NCBI GenBank assembly: GCA_032433595.1
Contig: JASWJB010000183.1
Location: forward strand, 1-64,000
Length of the DNA stretch: 64,000 nucleotides
DNA from: Conoideocrella luteorostrata
Lineage: Eukaryota > Ascomycota > Sordariomycetes > Hypocreales > Clavicipitaceae
Reading direction: 5' to 3'
In this document: positions 25,103-37,559 of the stretch, piece by piece
Layout: every line of letters starts with the position of its first letter
How positions within the stretch are numbered: the stretch's first letter is position 1
The notes under the pieces: generated by a model
What the model was told of the DNA's origin: nothing
Databases searched by the model: none
What the model saw: only the letters and a program-made list of their open reading frames with translations
Program-made: the position numbers and the translations under genes

Positions 25103-26839
25103 ATGCCTTACCGGTTAGACACGCACGTCTTGACAGTTGACGCCAACGTCATTCACAAAGTCGATACCACCAACCCAACTAATTTATATAGCATGTGGAC
25201 TGGTAAGTCTCCATCGCCACCACACCGCCACATATCTATTTGCACAAGGCAACAGAAAAGATATGCTGACAAACCGCGCTTGGTAGTCTTTTCCCGCTGT
25301 GCAGACTCTGTAGAACAAGGTCGAAGACTAGAAAACCTTAGCTGGCGTCTCTGGCAGCGAGAGCAGCTCGTCGAAAAATCTCACCAAGACATCACCTCCG
25401 CAAACACAACAACCACAGCCACCAGCGCTCTTCCTCTGATCGTCCCCTCTGAATCCAGACTACAAGAGGTTCCCCAATTGTCCGGAAGCGTCGACTCACT
25501 AGCCGACGACGAGGCAGTCGAATTCACCTCCGTGTCTGCACCCCTGGAGATCCGACCAAGAATACATAGACTGGACTCCTCTACCAGCAAGCGCGATCGC
25601 CATATCAGCTCTGACGACTTCGAGAAGATGATTGTGTCCATCGTTAAAGACAAGGCACCTCTTTCTGCGCCATCGCACTCGTCGCCGCTCATGGTGGCGA
25701 CCAAGAAGGCGATGGCCGTCTCGGCTGCCTCAGCTCTTGCAAGATCAGGTTCCACAACCACTGAGTCGCAAACGTCAGAAGGCCCATCAGAAGATTCACA
25801 TCCCTCCCCTCTACCACTGTCAAAGATCAGTGAAGTTCGTGCCCCGACATTCCCGGAGCCAGCCGCCGCCGCTTCATTACAACATTCTCTTCCTGAACCT
25901 AGCTCCTCGCCGGCTCCCCAGCATGTGCAGCCTAAGAAACAGGCCCCTCGTTTCGCTCTTGGTGGATCTTGCTCGTCCAGCGAGCAGGGCCAGAGCATGG
26001 AAAAGATCAGCGCCGCTCTCGTAAAAAAGCCCATGTTCCAGCTCGGCGACTCCTCCGGTGAGGATTCCCTGAGGAGCTCTATTCAATCGGCCGTGCCCAA
26101 TGTGCGCCTCAGCAACCTCACTACCCAGGCCTTGCGACACAGCGAGTCTGCCATCGATTCTGACACCGAAGCCGAATACGTCGATGAGAGCGCCATTGAC
26201 GACGACGACGATTCTTCTGACTGGGAGGACTCCATCGAGGACAGTGGCAGATCAAGCGTCGATGACAAGTTTTTCCAGCGTGTTGAATCTAAAGCCAACC
26301 TGGCTTCCCGCCCGTCTCTCATCACGCTTATGCTTGCACAGAATGAGCGGGCCAATCCTCTGTCCAACCATGCTTCGCAATCCTCCCCTGCTATTCACAG
26401 ATCTCGTGTTGCTCACCATGGTCCCTATCTGGGAGGATCCCCTAATGACTCGGATGAAGCCCCTCTCATGATGAAGGGCATGCGATCATCAGGCCTCAAA
26501 CCCATCAGCGAGATTCCTCGATCCAGCGCGCAGCCCATCACTGCGACTCCCACACACATCCCATATCAGGCCGCTCTCTCTCCGAGAACCACCCGCCGCA
26601 ATATGCTGGCTACCGAACTCACTGAATCCCTACGACGCAACCTTCTCTGGGAACGACAGCAGAAGACGATGACAGCCCAAGCATCGCTCAAGCGTCGCCA
26701 TACTTCTCATGATGTCGCCAACCTGAAGCAGTATCCCGACCAAGTGTGTATGAAGGCCAGCGAGGACGTTGAAGCCCGCAGCTGGAACCAATACTTCTCT
26801 AAGGAAGCTCTTAACGGATACCACTCCAAGGGTTGGTAA
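25103..26839 (+). CDS. AreA GATA-like (DUF1752) / DUF3295 protein, two exons
   Basis: Model join(25103..25202,25287..26839), 550 aa. The 84-nt intron (GTAAGT...TTGGTAG) is placed because its removal joins LYSMWT directly to VFSRCADSVEQGRRLENLSW, the conserved DUF1752 (GATA_AreA) signature at residues 28-56. The rest is long, Ser/Pro-rich and low in predicted structure. It has a DDDDDSSDWEDS acidic patch near residue 340, followed by an FFQRVESKANLASRPSLITL segment that I take for DUF3295. This domain pairing is seen in fungal proteins linked to nitrogen or nutrient signalling; the exact role here is inference. The ATG at 25103 gives a family-like N-terminus. It is the only clear gene between 2.7 and 45 kb. 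Confidence 0.9.
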   Translation: MPYRLDTHVLTVDANVIHKVDTTNPTNLYSMWTGKSPSPPHRHISICTRQQKRYADKPRLVVFSRCADSVEQGRRLENLSWRLWQREQLVEKSHQDITSANTTTTATSALPLIVPSESRLQEVPQLSGSVDSLADDEAVEFTSVSAPLEIRPRIHRLDSSTSKRDRHISSDDFEKMIVSIVKDKAPLSAPSHSSPLMVATKKAMAVSAASALARSGSTTTESQTSEGPSEDSHPSPLPLSKISEVRAPTFPEPAAAASLQHSLPEPSSSPAPQHVQPKKQAPRFALGGSCSSSEQGQSMEKISAALVKKPMFQLGDSSGEDSLRSSIQSAVPNVRLSNLTTQALRHSESAIDSDTEAEYVDESAIDDDDDSSDWEDSIEDSGRSSVDDKFFQRVESKANLASRPSLITLMLAQNERANPLSNHASQSSPAIHRSRVAHHGPYLGGSPNDSDEAPLMMKGMRSSGLKPISEIPRSSAQPITATPTHIPYQAALSPRTTRRNMLATELTESLRRNLLWERQQKTMTAQASLKRRHTSHDVANLKQYPDQVCMKASEDVEARSWNQYFSKEALNGYHSKGW

Positions 26840-29040
26840 AGACAGTTTTAGAAGCGGCATTATGGAATAGCAAAAGCCGTCATAATTTTTTCTTCTCTTG
26901 GCAAAGCTTTTACCGCCTTGCTGTGGAATATACAAGCGACGTACAAAGACTTCATAATTTTCTTTACGACACGGATCTTCCTAATTACATACGCAACATA
27001 GTTCCTGACTTTATCACGACTCTCTCCGGGCTTTGATCCCGAGATATCGAGCGAGCGGTCTCAGCGTCACATGCATGCATTATCATGGGTTGTCAGTGCT
27101 AATGCACACTCACTTCTGTGCACTTCAAACCCACAATGTGCTGTTGAATTGGATTACTGAACCTTAATTCCTTTCTCCTTCTTTTGTTATCAGTATCAGT
27201 TTTCACTCTGCGAGGCGTTGCATATTCTTCGTTTTTCTTTAACACCAATGATACCATGGTTCGGACTTGCTGGCTTCACGGGGGGAGCGCATGCATTCAT
27301 GTTCAGTTGATTGGCTCGAGGCAAAATGTACTCTAACAATGGAGCCGGGGTTGAAATATTAAAAGAGACATTCCACAAGGGCGACCTTTACGGGATTGTC
27401 AAAGCGCCTCAGAGCAGTGGGTTGGAGGCTCCGCCAAGGAAGGCCCAGCAGGGCAGGGCGAAAAGCGGGAAAAGGACAAAAGCGTGATTGCAGTCAGAAA
27501 AAAAAAGAGACATAGTGGACAGAAGGGGGACGGAAAAGTCAAACACAACCCCCCACGGTATGAGCTTGCTCGGTAAAGGACAAGACAGGGAGCAGCTCTA
27601 GAGCGGTGTGAGTTAGTGTCAACGTTTAGAGCATCGGAAATCATGAATTGAAGAAACTACAAAAGTCTGAATATCTGTGCCATTTAACCATCTGCAATCC
27701 ATGTGAAAGAAATCTGCGATTTGTTACCGTGCTGCACGCCGGCCATGTCTTGGTCGTTTGATATGGCAGTGCGCTGACTCGGTGGGCATAAAGCGGAAGT
27801 GAAGAAGAGCTAGTCATCGTTGAGGGGCGTTCGATGGTGTCATGATGTATGGAAGACATGATTGGGTGAGGAGCATGGAGAAACCACGAAATGTGTCACG
27901 AGCAGTTATAAGCTTCCCCCCAGCCTTTCTCGAAGAGATCTGAGGTATAACTAAACCAAGACTCGAACTAGTAGTACTGTAGTACTCTGGCAGCCGCATT
28001 TATGTATTGTAAAATAGCATTCTACCACGGCACCGGAACCACCACAGCACCTGCGGTAATGTACCTGGATATCTATAGAAAGTTTGTTATGAACCTTGCA
28101 GAGCTTGCAGAATCTGGTACAAGCGAGTAAAAAGGTGGGCGGGTAAGCAGAGGGAATGAATGGGATATCCACCGCCTGCCAGTAAGGTATGCATGCTGAA
28201 GGCAAAGTTCAAAAGTTCAAGCATGAATGCAGGGTCTGTAGCCCATGACCCAGTCTCTTCCCTTGGGGTGGATTAGCCGTTCAGGCGAAAGTATTGATTG
28301 TGCCGAGTAGCTTGAGGAGGCGCATCTAGATAAGTTGTCGGGCCGACTGTACGAATTCGGGGACGCTCGGTGACTTGCCCGAGATTTATTCAATAGGGAT
28401 AATTCAACACTAGCACGGCGTATAGTTCATTGCCTATTTTTGGTATGGATATTTTCTGTTCTGTTTGGGTGGGGAGAGGGAGGGGAGACGTTGCTTATTC
28501 ACATAATGGAAGCGTCACATGAGGAAAGTGCAAAAGGTAAAGGAATTGATGCATTTTATTGGCAATTCAGTACTCCGTAACTATGATGCATCAATTCTCG
28601 GTTCCGCAGCGCCCCTGCGATGGGTCGGCGGCGTCTGGGCGGCAGTGCAAAGTTGTTGTGGTGGTGGTGAGTGAGGGGTTGGACGTGTTTTGGCACGAGG
28701 CATTGAAAATTTTTCTCGTCTCCGCGCGTGCTGCAATATGAAGATGGAGGCTTCGGTGGGTTGAGGGGGAATGTGCAAGGTCAGGTGTGAGACGGGCACC
28801 GCTGGTCAATTGAATGGCAAGAAACCCACCCTCTACTAGTTATGGGGACAATTGAGACTGGTCGGGACCCTGTATGCGGGTTTTTTTCTTCCTTTTCTTT
28901 AGTGTTCAATGGTCTCTTCGGCAATGCAGCAAGTTGATTTGCATGGTCTCCGTATGGTTACTGGTCAGTATACCCCGTCCGGCAGAGGGGGCTGTGGGCT
29001 GGTCGGGAATTGAGTCAGGCTTGGCGAAGGGGGGATCTAG

Positions 29041-29067
29041 ATGGACTTGATGGACTTGATGGACTTG
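29041..29067. repeat. 9-bp tandem repeat, three copies
   Basis: Three perfect copies of ATGGACTTG. A second cluster begins about 100 bp downstream, with GGACTGGACT-type repeats from 29174. Confidence 0.9.
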
Positions 29068-29173
29068 GCGGTGCGTTGGGCAGATCGGTCTTGGTGCGAT
29101 GCAGGCAATTGAAGAAAACTGGGCAAAGTCGGGGTGTGCGCAGATGAGTTTTCATTTTGATATCGTGCGCGAT

Positions 29174-29265
29174 GGACTGGACTGGACCGGACTGGACTGG
29201 GCTGGATTGGGTTGGGTTGATTCAAGTGAAGTGAATGTGAATTGAATGTGAATTGAATGTGAATT
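29174..29265. repeat. Composite minisatellite
   Basis: Degenerate GGACT/GGATT repeats from 29174 run into three perfect copies of the 11-mer GAATGTGAATT at 29233-29265. It is non-coding and has the look of slippage-grown sequence. Confidence 0.85.
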
Positions 29266-29491
29266 GGACGGGGCGACATTCAATGATGGACGGTAGGTAC
29301 CAAGACAAGCCAGGTGTGAATGCCCCTGCGATGAATGTACTTTGTACACTGGGCAATCATCGAGACGGGTGTTGTTGGGATGCGGGCAGTGCCAAAGTGA
29401 ACAATGGAGGTGTGCCATGGTGAAGAAAACTCATCACATCACTTGATCGTCGATTCCAAGTCTTTTCTTTTTGTTGATATCTGTGTATCTA

Positions 29492-29524
29492 TGTACGGAG
29501 TACTTGGTACTCAGTACGGAGTAT
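29492..29524. repeat. Two TACGGAGTA copies in direct orientation
   Basis: Two exact TACGGAGTA nonamers flank an ACTTGGTACTCAG spacer. This begins the densest motif cluster of the window; further copies follow near 29685, 29876, 29949, 30035, 30212, 30492 and 30527. Confidence 0.85.
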
Positions 29525-29948
29525 TTGCAGCACCAACGCAACCTGGATAATCGAATAGCCCGGAATGTCTCACTCACTCAAAACGGCAAAGTGCGACGAC
29601 TCCACTTTTACAACCTGCACAAATACGAGATAGCCGGCAGTGGTCCGGCCGTCATTGTCTCGAATGATGGTACTGTACTGTACATACGGAGTATTCTGCA
29701 CAGAAACTTTGGTATTGTAATGCCACGGGGGGTACTGGTAGGAATTGTACGGGATACCGGACAGGTAGCCGCAGGAAACAGTTCTGCATTGACTTGTTAG
29801 ACCGGACAGGGTTTGTTGGGAAGAAAAGGGCTGTGGTTGGCAAGATTATTTTAAAAGAGACATTATGTACTCCATACGGAGTATGTATATGCGGAGTTCC
29901 GGGACTGCATCCGATGGCCGCGGATGGTGGCGAGAATGAAAATGAGTT

Positions 29949-29964
29949 TACGGAGTACGGAGTA
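29949..29964. repeat. Head-to-tail motif pair
   Basis: TACGGAGTACGGAGTA: two nonamers overlapping by two bases in the same orientation. The same arrangement recurs at 30492-30507. Confidence 0.85.
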
Positions 29965-30210
29965 GCATACTAACAACACGGAGTACATACGAGCTCGTCA
30001 AAAGGAGAGGCCGGGGTCTCACTCTTCTAACGAATTACTCCGTACTTTGGCAGCATGGTGGCGGATGTATGTCTGCAAGGCATTGTCGTTCTGCAGGCGT
30101 CTTTAGTTAGTGATTGCCGCTGGCATTTGGGGCGGTGAAGTCCCCTGCCAATGCCCTACCAGCCAGGTATTTTGGCAGATCTGCGTTAAACCTGGGCAGC
30201 TATGAACGAG

Positions 30211-30228
30211 CTACGGAGTACTCCGTAG
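30211..30228. repeat. Perfect 18-bp palindrome of the motif family
   Basis: CTACGGAGTACTCCGTAG equals its own reverse complement. It is the outward-pairing form (TACGGAGTA followed by TACTCCGTA), the opposite order to the palindrome at 53787. Confidence 0.95.
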
Positions 30229-32099
30229 TTGGCCGGAGCATCGTCGGTTTAGAAGACACCAATTTGCGGAGTAACTATCAAGTTCCTAGTACACCGTCGC
30301 TTCATCAGTCTCGAACCCTGGAGCATCAGTTCGTGCGCTGGCAAAAAAACGATGCATTGAACTGAGCAGGAAGTTAGCAAGGACGGCACCCTGGGCGCTG
30401 GTCGAGTTTTTGGCAGCTATTTGATTGACCTTGCAACGGCCGTACAGGCGATTGGGGGGCGGTGCGTGCCAGCGGATAACAGCAGCACTGCTACGGAGTA
30501 CGGAGTACTAGTACCAGTTGGGCAAATACGGAGTAAGCTGTCTCTGATTTAAATCCCCAAGCGGTCATTGGCGGGCCCAGAATGCCCTCTGCCCTCACAT
30601 ACGAGTGACAACCCAGCAAAGAGAAAGTTATTGTACGTATATTCCACGCCGGTTGAGAACGGAGCGGTGGCCATGTCGCGGGAATCCCTTGTTGGGGTGT
30701 AATTGCTATTCTAACACGCCGGGCTGTCGATGCACAGCAGCCGAGGTCATGTTCCATTCGTTGTTTTCCTTTTCCCCATAACATGATGAATGGCGTACCA
30801 TGGACAATGAGAAGCGAAGAGTTCAGCTGCCGTGGTATTCCAGGCATCCGCGGTCGGGCTAAACCGGGGAGGAGGGGGCTTTTGACAGTTCGTCTCAAGA
30901 CTTGCAGGAAGAGTGTTTCTGCGAACGACAGATGATGCTGAAATGCGCGGGCTGACCCCCCGTCAGTCTGTCATGTCTGCGAAGTCGGAGACAGGTCGCG
31001 ATTGTTCCCGGTGCAGTCGGGGAGCCGTCATTCGTTAGCGGTGGGGCGGGTCATGCATCAGCAATCAATCTGGCCAGCCTTGTCACTATGGATACTCCGT
31101 AGACATGATGTAATTAATCCTGCAGGTGTCCGCCCCGTCGTACGCAAGGATAGCAGGTTGGGTAGACACCGAGCAAACAGATGAAATACCACGACGTGCT
31201 GCAGTGATAGAAAAAAAATGCATCTCACAAAACACAGGGGCGTGTATTTTTCGTACGTTGCCTTTGGGAAGTAGTTGGCATGCATGAAGACCGCCGCATG
31301 CGGAGGGAAAGCTCTAAGGTCGATGGGTTCAGCGTGTAGCGGGGGTTTAGGGGAGTGCTAACATCAAGAAAACAGGAACGCTTGTTGTGGAAGAAGGAAT
31401 GGCACGGCGCGCAGTGGGTTTGTAAGGCGTCGATGCAGATTCTGCGAACGGCAACTTTTTGGTATTCACTCGGGCGTGCATGCATGGATGGACTACAGTG
31501 AATAACATAATTACAAAATAATTAAAATAATTAAAATTAAAATAGAAAAAGTCGGTGTAAATTCGATTTATTTCACTACTTTATTTATTGCATGTACATT
31601 GTGCCCCCCCTCCCCCCAAAGCATTGTCTTTTCCCCATCCGTGCGTTTCACCCTCCGCCACCCCCGGTTTTGGCGACCAGAACCGACGATAATATCAAGG
31701 AAGGGCAGAAGCGGGCCACGTCGGCGCCCATGTGAAAGATCTGGGCATTGTCGAGATCTACCCCTCCATCGGGGCATGTGCGCATGAGGAGTGCATACGC
31801 GTGCGCAAGTGCCTGTTTGGAATCTGCAGGCTCGCTTGCCGGATTCTTTTGGTTCAGAAAAGACTAGATGGCAGATGTGCGGGATGTGAGTCTGCGCCGC
31901 TATTCATGTATGTACGAAGTGAAGCATGGGAAATTCGAGAGTTCCCGCTACGGAAGCGGTAGTTAGTTAACTAGTAGAATAACGCTGAAGATAAACGGGA
32001 GTACACCGCCGACGTATTTTGCTGTGGCGCTCAATAATCGCCGTATTAGCTCTCTCTAACTTCCGCTGGTTTCGACCAAATTGATCCTGCTGGGCCTGG

Positions 32100-32139
32100 C
32101 ACACACACATACACATACACGCACACGCACACGCACACA
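32100..32139. repeat. Imperfect (CA)n microsatellite
   Basis: ACACAC repeats interrupted by T and G (CATACA, CGCACA). A similar GT/GC-alternating tract occurs at 38053-38085. Confidence 0.85.
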
Positions 32140-35100
32140 GCCTCCCGAATATGACTTCTTCTCGGTCCCCAAAGTCTGGGCGACCATATGACACTGAATG
32201 CAGGTCTCAAACCGCACATGAACCACATGCGCCGCGGTCCCCTAAAAACGGCACACCCACCAGCGCCCCTGGATTGAGGCACCGGGCGAGACATGGCGAT
32301 TTAAGCCTGATCATCGACAACTCGTGACATTGCCGTATTGGAAACCTCCACAGGCTGCATATGCCGTCTTGCACCGGAGCCGGCATTACTTGGACTGTGC
32401 GCCTCACGGGAACCTCACGGGAAGGGAACGTCGGTGAGGACGTTGAGTTCACGACATGGCCGCTTCACCGCATTCGATTTATGAGCATCAAAATGTCTTC
32501 TTTTTCTTTTAAATAAAATAAAATAAAGTTAGATAAATTGAAATAATCTTTTTTTATTCTTTACAGCACTGCGCCGCGCTACGCTGCCTGCCTGCCTTGA
32601 CAGGGTTCACCATGACGACGTGAGGGAATAAAGCTCACCGACTGTTCTGCACATGCAGGCGCACAGGCTACAAAAGTTTTTTTCTTCCGACTCTTTTTGA
32701 CCCTTCCAGCGCGGATTTGCGCTCACTCTTTGTTCACCGGCTAGATAATTACATGTCGGTAAGGGGACTGACCAACCGGTGTGTTTTTTTTTTTTTTTTT
32801 TTCCGTATTGCTGATTGGCCGCGGGACACCAATATCATGTAGATTCAGGGTGCCGCCATGACTTGGTGCCGCGGCATAATTGCCTCAGTTGCGGTCTACG
32901 AGATAGTTATTCTTGACGGCCTCACGAGAAGAGGCAGAGGAACTTACTCGCGCAAAAATACATGGGGGTATGGCAACTAAATTCTTTCCAAGTCACGTTG
33001 CTGCAACTTGCGGGAGAATTTTTATTTTATTTTATTTTAAATAGAAAATAAACAATAAACAAGAAATAAATAATGGCATTCAATTAATCCCGGCAATAGC
33101 TCCAGCACCCTCCGACGCAGCGCTTCCTTCTAATCCCCCGTTCCCCCGTTCCTGGCGGTGATGCAACACCAGCTCATCAGGCACCTTGTGATCTCACCAT
33201 GAGAACAGAAATCCCCTTTGGACCCCAACAATGATCCAACAACATCCAGGAGCTGTTGGATCCTGTCAACAAAAGCCACAACAATCCGTCCAAATCAGAA
33301 CGCGATGTCGCACGAACGCATCCCAAAACGGGCCCTGCCATCAGGCACTGGCATCGAGATCGCTCATCGTGGAAGGGGGGGAGGGCGGGGGGAATGGGTG
33401 GCAGTTGACGAGGGGAAACTACGTCATTAAAACCTGGGGAAAACGGTTCGAGGCGAGCAAAGAGGCGAGCTGGGGGTGGGTTGCACGCGCCACACCGACG
33501 ACGAACTCTCTTGTTGGTTGTTTGTTATTGATTGCTGGATTTTATTCACGCGACGGGAATCAAGATGCACAGCAATACCCGGTTCAGTAAACGTGCTGGG
33601 ATGCGCGATTAAAGTGCAAAAACAGGCTTTCCGTGCGCCAGCTGTGTCCTCATGTTGCAAAAGGTCAGGTTCAAGCATTCAGTCATCGGTGATGGCATGA
33701 GAGCATCGCGATGCGCATCACCATGTGCAGCACGCACCAACGCCTCTGCACGTTCCTTTGCTGCAGCAGACAGCCAACGTGACAGCATCACAGTCGCGAG
33801 GAGCCTCGTTGGAAATTACATCAGCACCAGTCTGTTCCGACTTCAACTTAATCCCCTTCTCTCTCACTCTCTGCCGGTTTCTTATTTACAAATAGCTTGG
33901 GGGCCAATGGCCACATCTGACATGGACTATTTGCAACATGGCCGCGCCACTAATTGCTGATGACCAACAACAACCGTCGTTGTTGATCCTTCAGCATAGG
34001 ATTTCGAGATATGCAACGGCGACAGTTTCTCTTTCGAGCCCCCCCCCCCCCCCCGGCTCCGCGGATTTCCTCGTGGCAGATGACTAGGCTTGTCTGCCAG
34101 GATGGATGTGGCTGCAACCAGCCAGCACCAGATTGGGAGACTCTTGTCTATCGGCTCGGTGCTGCGATACACTGCAAAGCACGGCTACAGGCGACCCCTG
34201 TATGGTAAATACAAGCAGCTCAACAGTCGAAATGCCCTTTTCGGATGCCAGAGCCAACAGGCCCCCCGTAAAACGCATGCCACGTAGTGGAGGGTCGATG
34301 CTGCGTTGCATCGACTCCGAGGCAAAAGACCCAAACGGGGGTACGGAGTCGTCTTACTCGTCTTACTAGTAACTACTCGGAGTTCTGAAGCGAAGCGGGC
34401 TTTTTGCTTTGGGGGCCTTTGTGAGCTTTAGGGAGCTCCATGGGTGGAGTAAAGACCGTTTGGTCGTGATCCTCAAAATGAAGCATCTCGATTGGCTCGG
34501 CTCATCTTCTAGAAGGGTTCTAGCACACGTGGGAAATAAAATAGAAAAAAAAAAAAGACCGCTACTCCTGGGGGCCATGAACGCTTGGGCCAGCTCTTCG
34601 CTCACACAGAATCGCAGGTGGGCTCGGGGAGAGTAGCGAGAATTTCCCGGATGCTTAAAATGGCCAAGCGCGGGAGAGAATACCCACCTATTTGTCTGGC
34701 GAGCCAGTCAAAAAATTCGTAGAATAATTTCGGAGAAGTAAAAAAGGCCAGGGAATAAATAGCCCTTCTCTTTTGGGATGAGACGCACGCCGCAACACAC
34801 CCCCCAAAGCGCACAGCTCTTTTTTTTTTTTTTTTTTTGTGTTTTAAATTTTAAATAGGGAAAGATTGTTTGGCTGCCTGGGCTTGCTCCTCTGTCACAT
34901 TCACAACAATAGCAGGCCCGGGAAGAGGCCGACAGGACAACTGCAATTCCCCGCCGAAGTTTTACGTTCAATTTTACCCAGCAACTAATTCCCGTGTCGG
35001 AAGAGGCAAAATTCTGGCAGCCCGATGCATCACTTTTTCCTCGGCTCGGCATGTGGACTCGGTGTCTAACGTTCTGCTGAGGGAGAGACGGCGCTGACCC

Positions 35101-37336
35101 GCGTGAATGAATGCAGCACAAGTTGTCTCGTTTTTTAAATATGACAAACGATAGACGGGCGTGCGTGCATCTCTTCATGTTGGATACAGCCCGACACACG
35201 GAGTACAGATTCAGCGCATGACAGCTGCGGTGGTGGGATAAGCACGGCGGAGAGGAGCGGAGCCGCACAAGACAAGCTGCTGACAAGCTGCGAGATGACT
35301 TCATGGGGATTGGTGCGCGTCATGCTGGTCACCGGTTCTGCAGGATTTCCCCAGTGTCGCGGGATGCTGCAGGCGTGGCCGCGCTCCCCGGCTATCGCTC
35401 CTTGCTCATACATGCACTATTGCGCGCAGACTGCGGAGTAACTCTGTACTGAATTGGCAATTTGGCCACAATTGAAGAATGGGCCGAATACAGCATGTAT
35501 TTCAATTCAAATAATCACGCCACAGCTGTTTAGTAGGTGCAGATCGCTGGCCTTGACGTAGAGGCCATTGATGACTGCACCTTCGGAGCATGAGTGCTTG
35601 GCAACTCCCCGGTGCATTGCACATCAAATGTAAGTTTAAGGTCGGGCGAAATTCAATCCAGCCACCATCGGCCAAGGTCATCGGCTTTCTCGACTGGTAG
35701 GCTTCGGAAACACCATCTATCAAGCACGGAGGGGAAGGGGACCTGCCCGGCAAAATGCCTGGGGGTCACAATGGAGGATCATCGTTTTGAATGGGGGTCA
35801 GGTCGACGAATGTGCCTGTACGAGTCGAACATTGCTGCTGCCAGAGTACATCCAGAATCTACGCAAGCGTGGAAAAAGCATCACGACGAGGCTGCACTTC
35901 CATTGGACCGCCTCAGCCAGTCGCAATTCATACGGATTCATTCATTCCCCAGACAGGTGTGGCTGACTGCCGGAGGAACGCCATTCGGGCTAAAGACCGA
36001 AAGTTGGCATCGTCGCTGACAAGAGCCTTTTTCTGACAGAAGCCTAGTTAGTCCGTTCACTGCTTAGTGAATGTGGGTGTCGAGGAACTTGATGGTGAAC
36101 GGGGGTCTCGTGAATAATACGAAAGTGGCTTCTTCTTCTTCTTCTCCTTCCTGCTGTTATCATTTTATTAACCGACCCCAAGACGGTGTGGCGGCCGCCA
36201 TTCACCCCACACGATCGCGACAAGAGTCAGCCACCCCCAGGGTTTTCCAATGGTCAATAGCCGGGGCGCGAGATGCATAAACAATAGCCACACCGCTAGG
36301 GCAAACCATTACGACTCATTGACGATTCTTGCAAAGCCGTATAATTGGCTGTTTGCACAGCTGCAGATGTCCTAGTGTAGAGATGGTGTGTGTAAGTCAG
36401 CGCGACAGATTGCAAAACATCGCGTCATGGCGTGTCGTGTGTGGCAACAAAAAAGACGGACAAAAGAATCTAATGTGTAGTTTGTAGTACGAAGTACCGA
36501 ACTAGTCACTGTCGTCCGAAAGGTGGTCAACCGGCCGGACAATACCAAACTCGGCAGTTAACAGAAAAAGCAAAGACGTGGCGCAAAACGCCAGACCAAC
36601 AGCTTTGCGACGCCATCGCGGCGCTCATGCGACATCTTTATTTGGTGGGGACATGATATGCCAATCTTCATCTAGGTCTGATATATGCGTTATCAATGGC
36701 TCCTGATCATAAATGGGCCAGAAAGATTCAGGGTCATCTTGCCCTGGAACAAGCTGATACGTCAAAGATTTCATTCAGCGTTTTGCAGCATCTGATTGTC
36801 CTTGCAATGCACTCCCAAAGCTGATATGGCACCATCAAAGCTAAAGCTCATCTGTGCTTTCACCATGTCCGGAAGTTTTACGCAATGCTGGAGTTTAATC
36901 CCCTATTCTCGTCCAAAAAAAAAAAAAGAAGCGAAACAAAAGCTCCAACTTTGCCATGGGTCGACCAACAGACCAACAGCCTAGTGTGATCAGGCCAGGC
37001 TGACGCACAATAAATCTAGCACGAGCATTCTAGCACGAGCATATCGTGAGCGAAATGGTAAAATACCCATTGCTGCAAAATGCACCTTCTCCATTGATGG
37101 CGCAGCCGAACACTAAAAGTGGCTATTTGTGATGGAGGCATTTTTGAACACACCAAAGGGAAGCGATGACGGCGCAAGCTCCTGGACCAATCTGATGAGT
37201 TGGGGTGAAACCTGATCAAGCGTAATGGCGTGTATCTAGGCACTTCGCGATGAAGCGAATGCGAGCTTAAATGAGTTTGTTGGAGTATAACTCACATGCA
37301 TCCCAGGGTTTAAATGAGAGACAGAGAACTTCCCAT

Positions 37337-37559
37337 CTATAAAATGCCCTCTTTGTTCCTCTTTTTCCTCCCATCAGCATCGACTTTTCTATTCCAAGAC
37401 ATTCTTCAACTTCTTTTGCAACAGCTTTCGAGGCTTCCACTACACAATGACTTCATGATGGCAAACTCCTTTCCATCAATAACGATCTGGATACCCACTC
37501 TGGCCTCTAGAGCGTCAGTGATGAGCGGTGTGGACCAATACAGGTGCATAACAGTATGA
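37337..37559 (+). promoter_or_regulatory. Promoter-like segment with a short ORF downstream
   Basis: CTATAAAA at 37337-37344 is followed by about 100 nt of C/T-rich leader. Then comes a CACAATG start at 37447 whose frame stops after three codons, and an overlapping ATG at 37455 that opens 34 codons ending at 37559. The arrangement resembles a strong fungal promoter with a minimal upstream frame. No protein family is recognised; the true gene could be spliced, very short, decayed, or absent. Confidence 0.3.

Noticed and set aside
25381..26034. 217-codon minus-strand ORF
   Set aside because: Antisense shadow of the DUF1752/DUF3295 gene.
34708..35304. 198-codon minus-strand ORF
   Set aside because: Runs through a T19 homopolymer read as poly-Lys; no domain.
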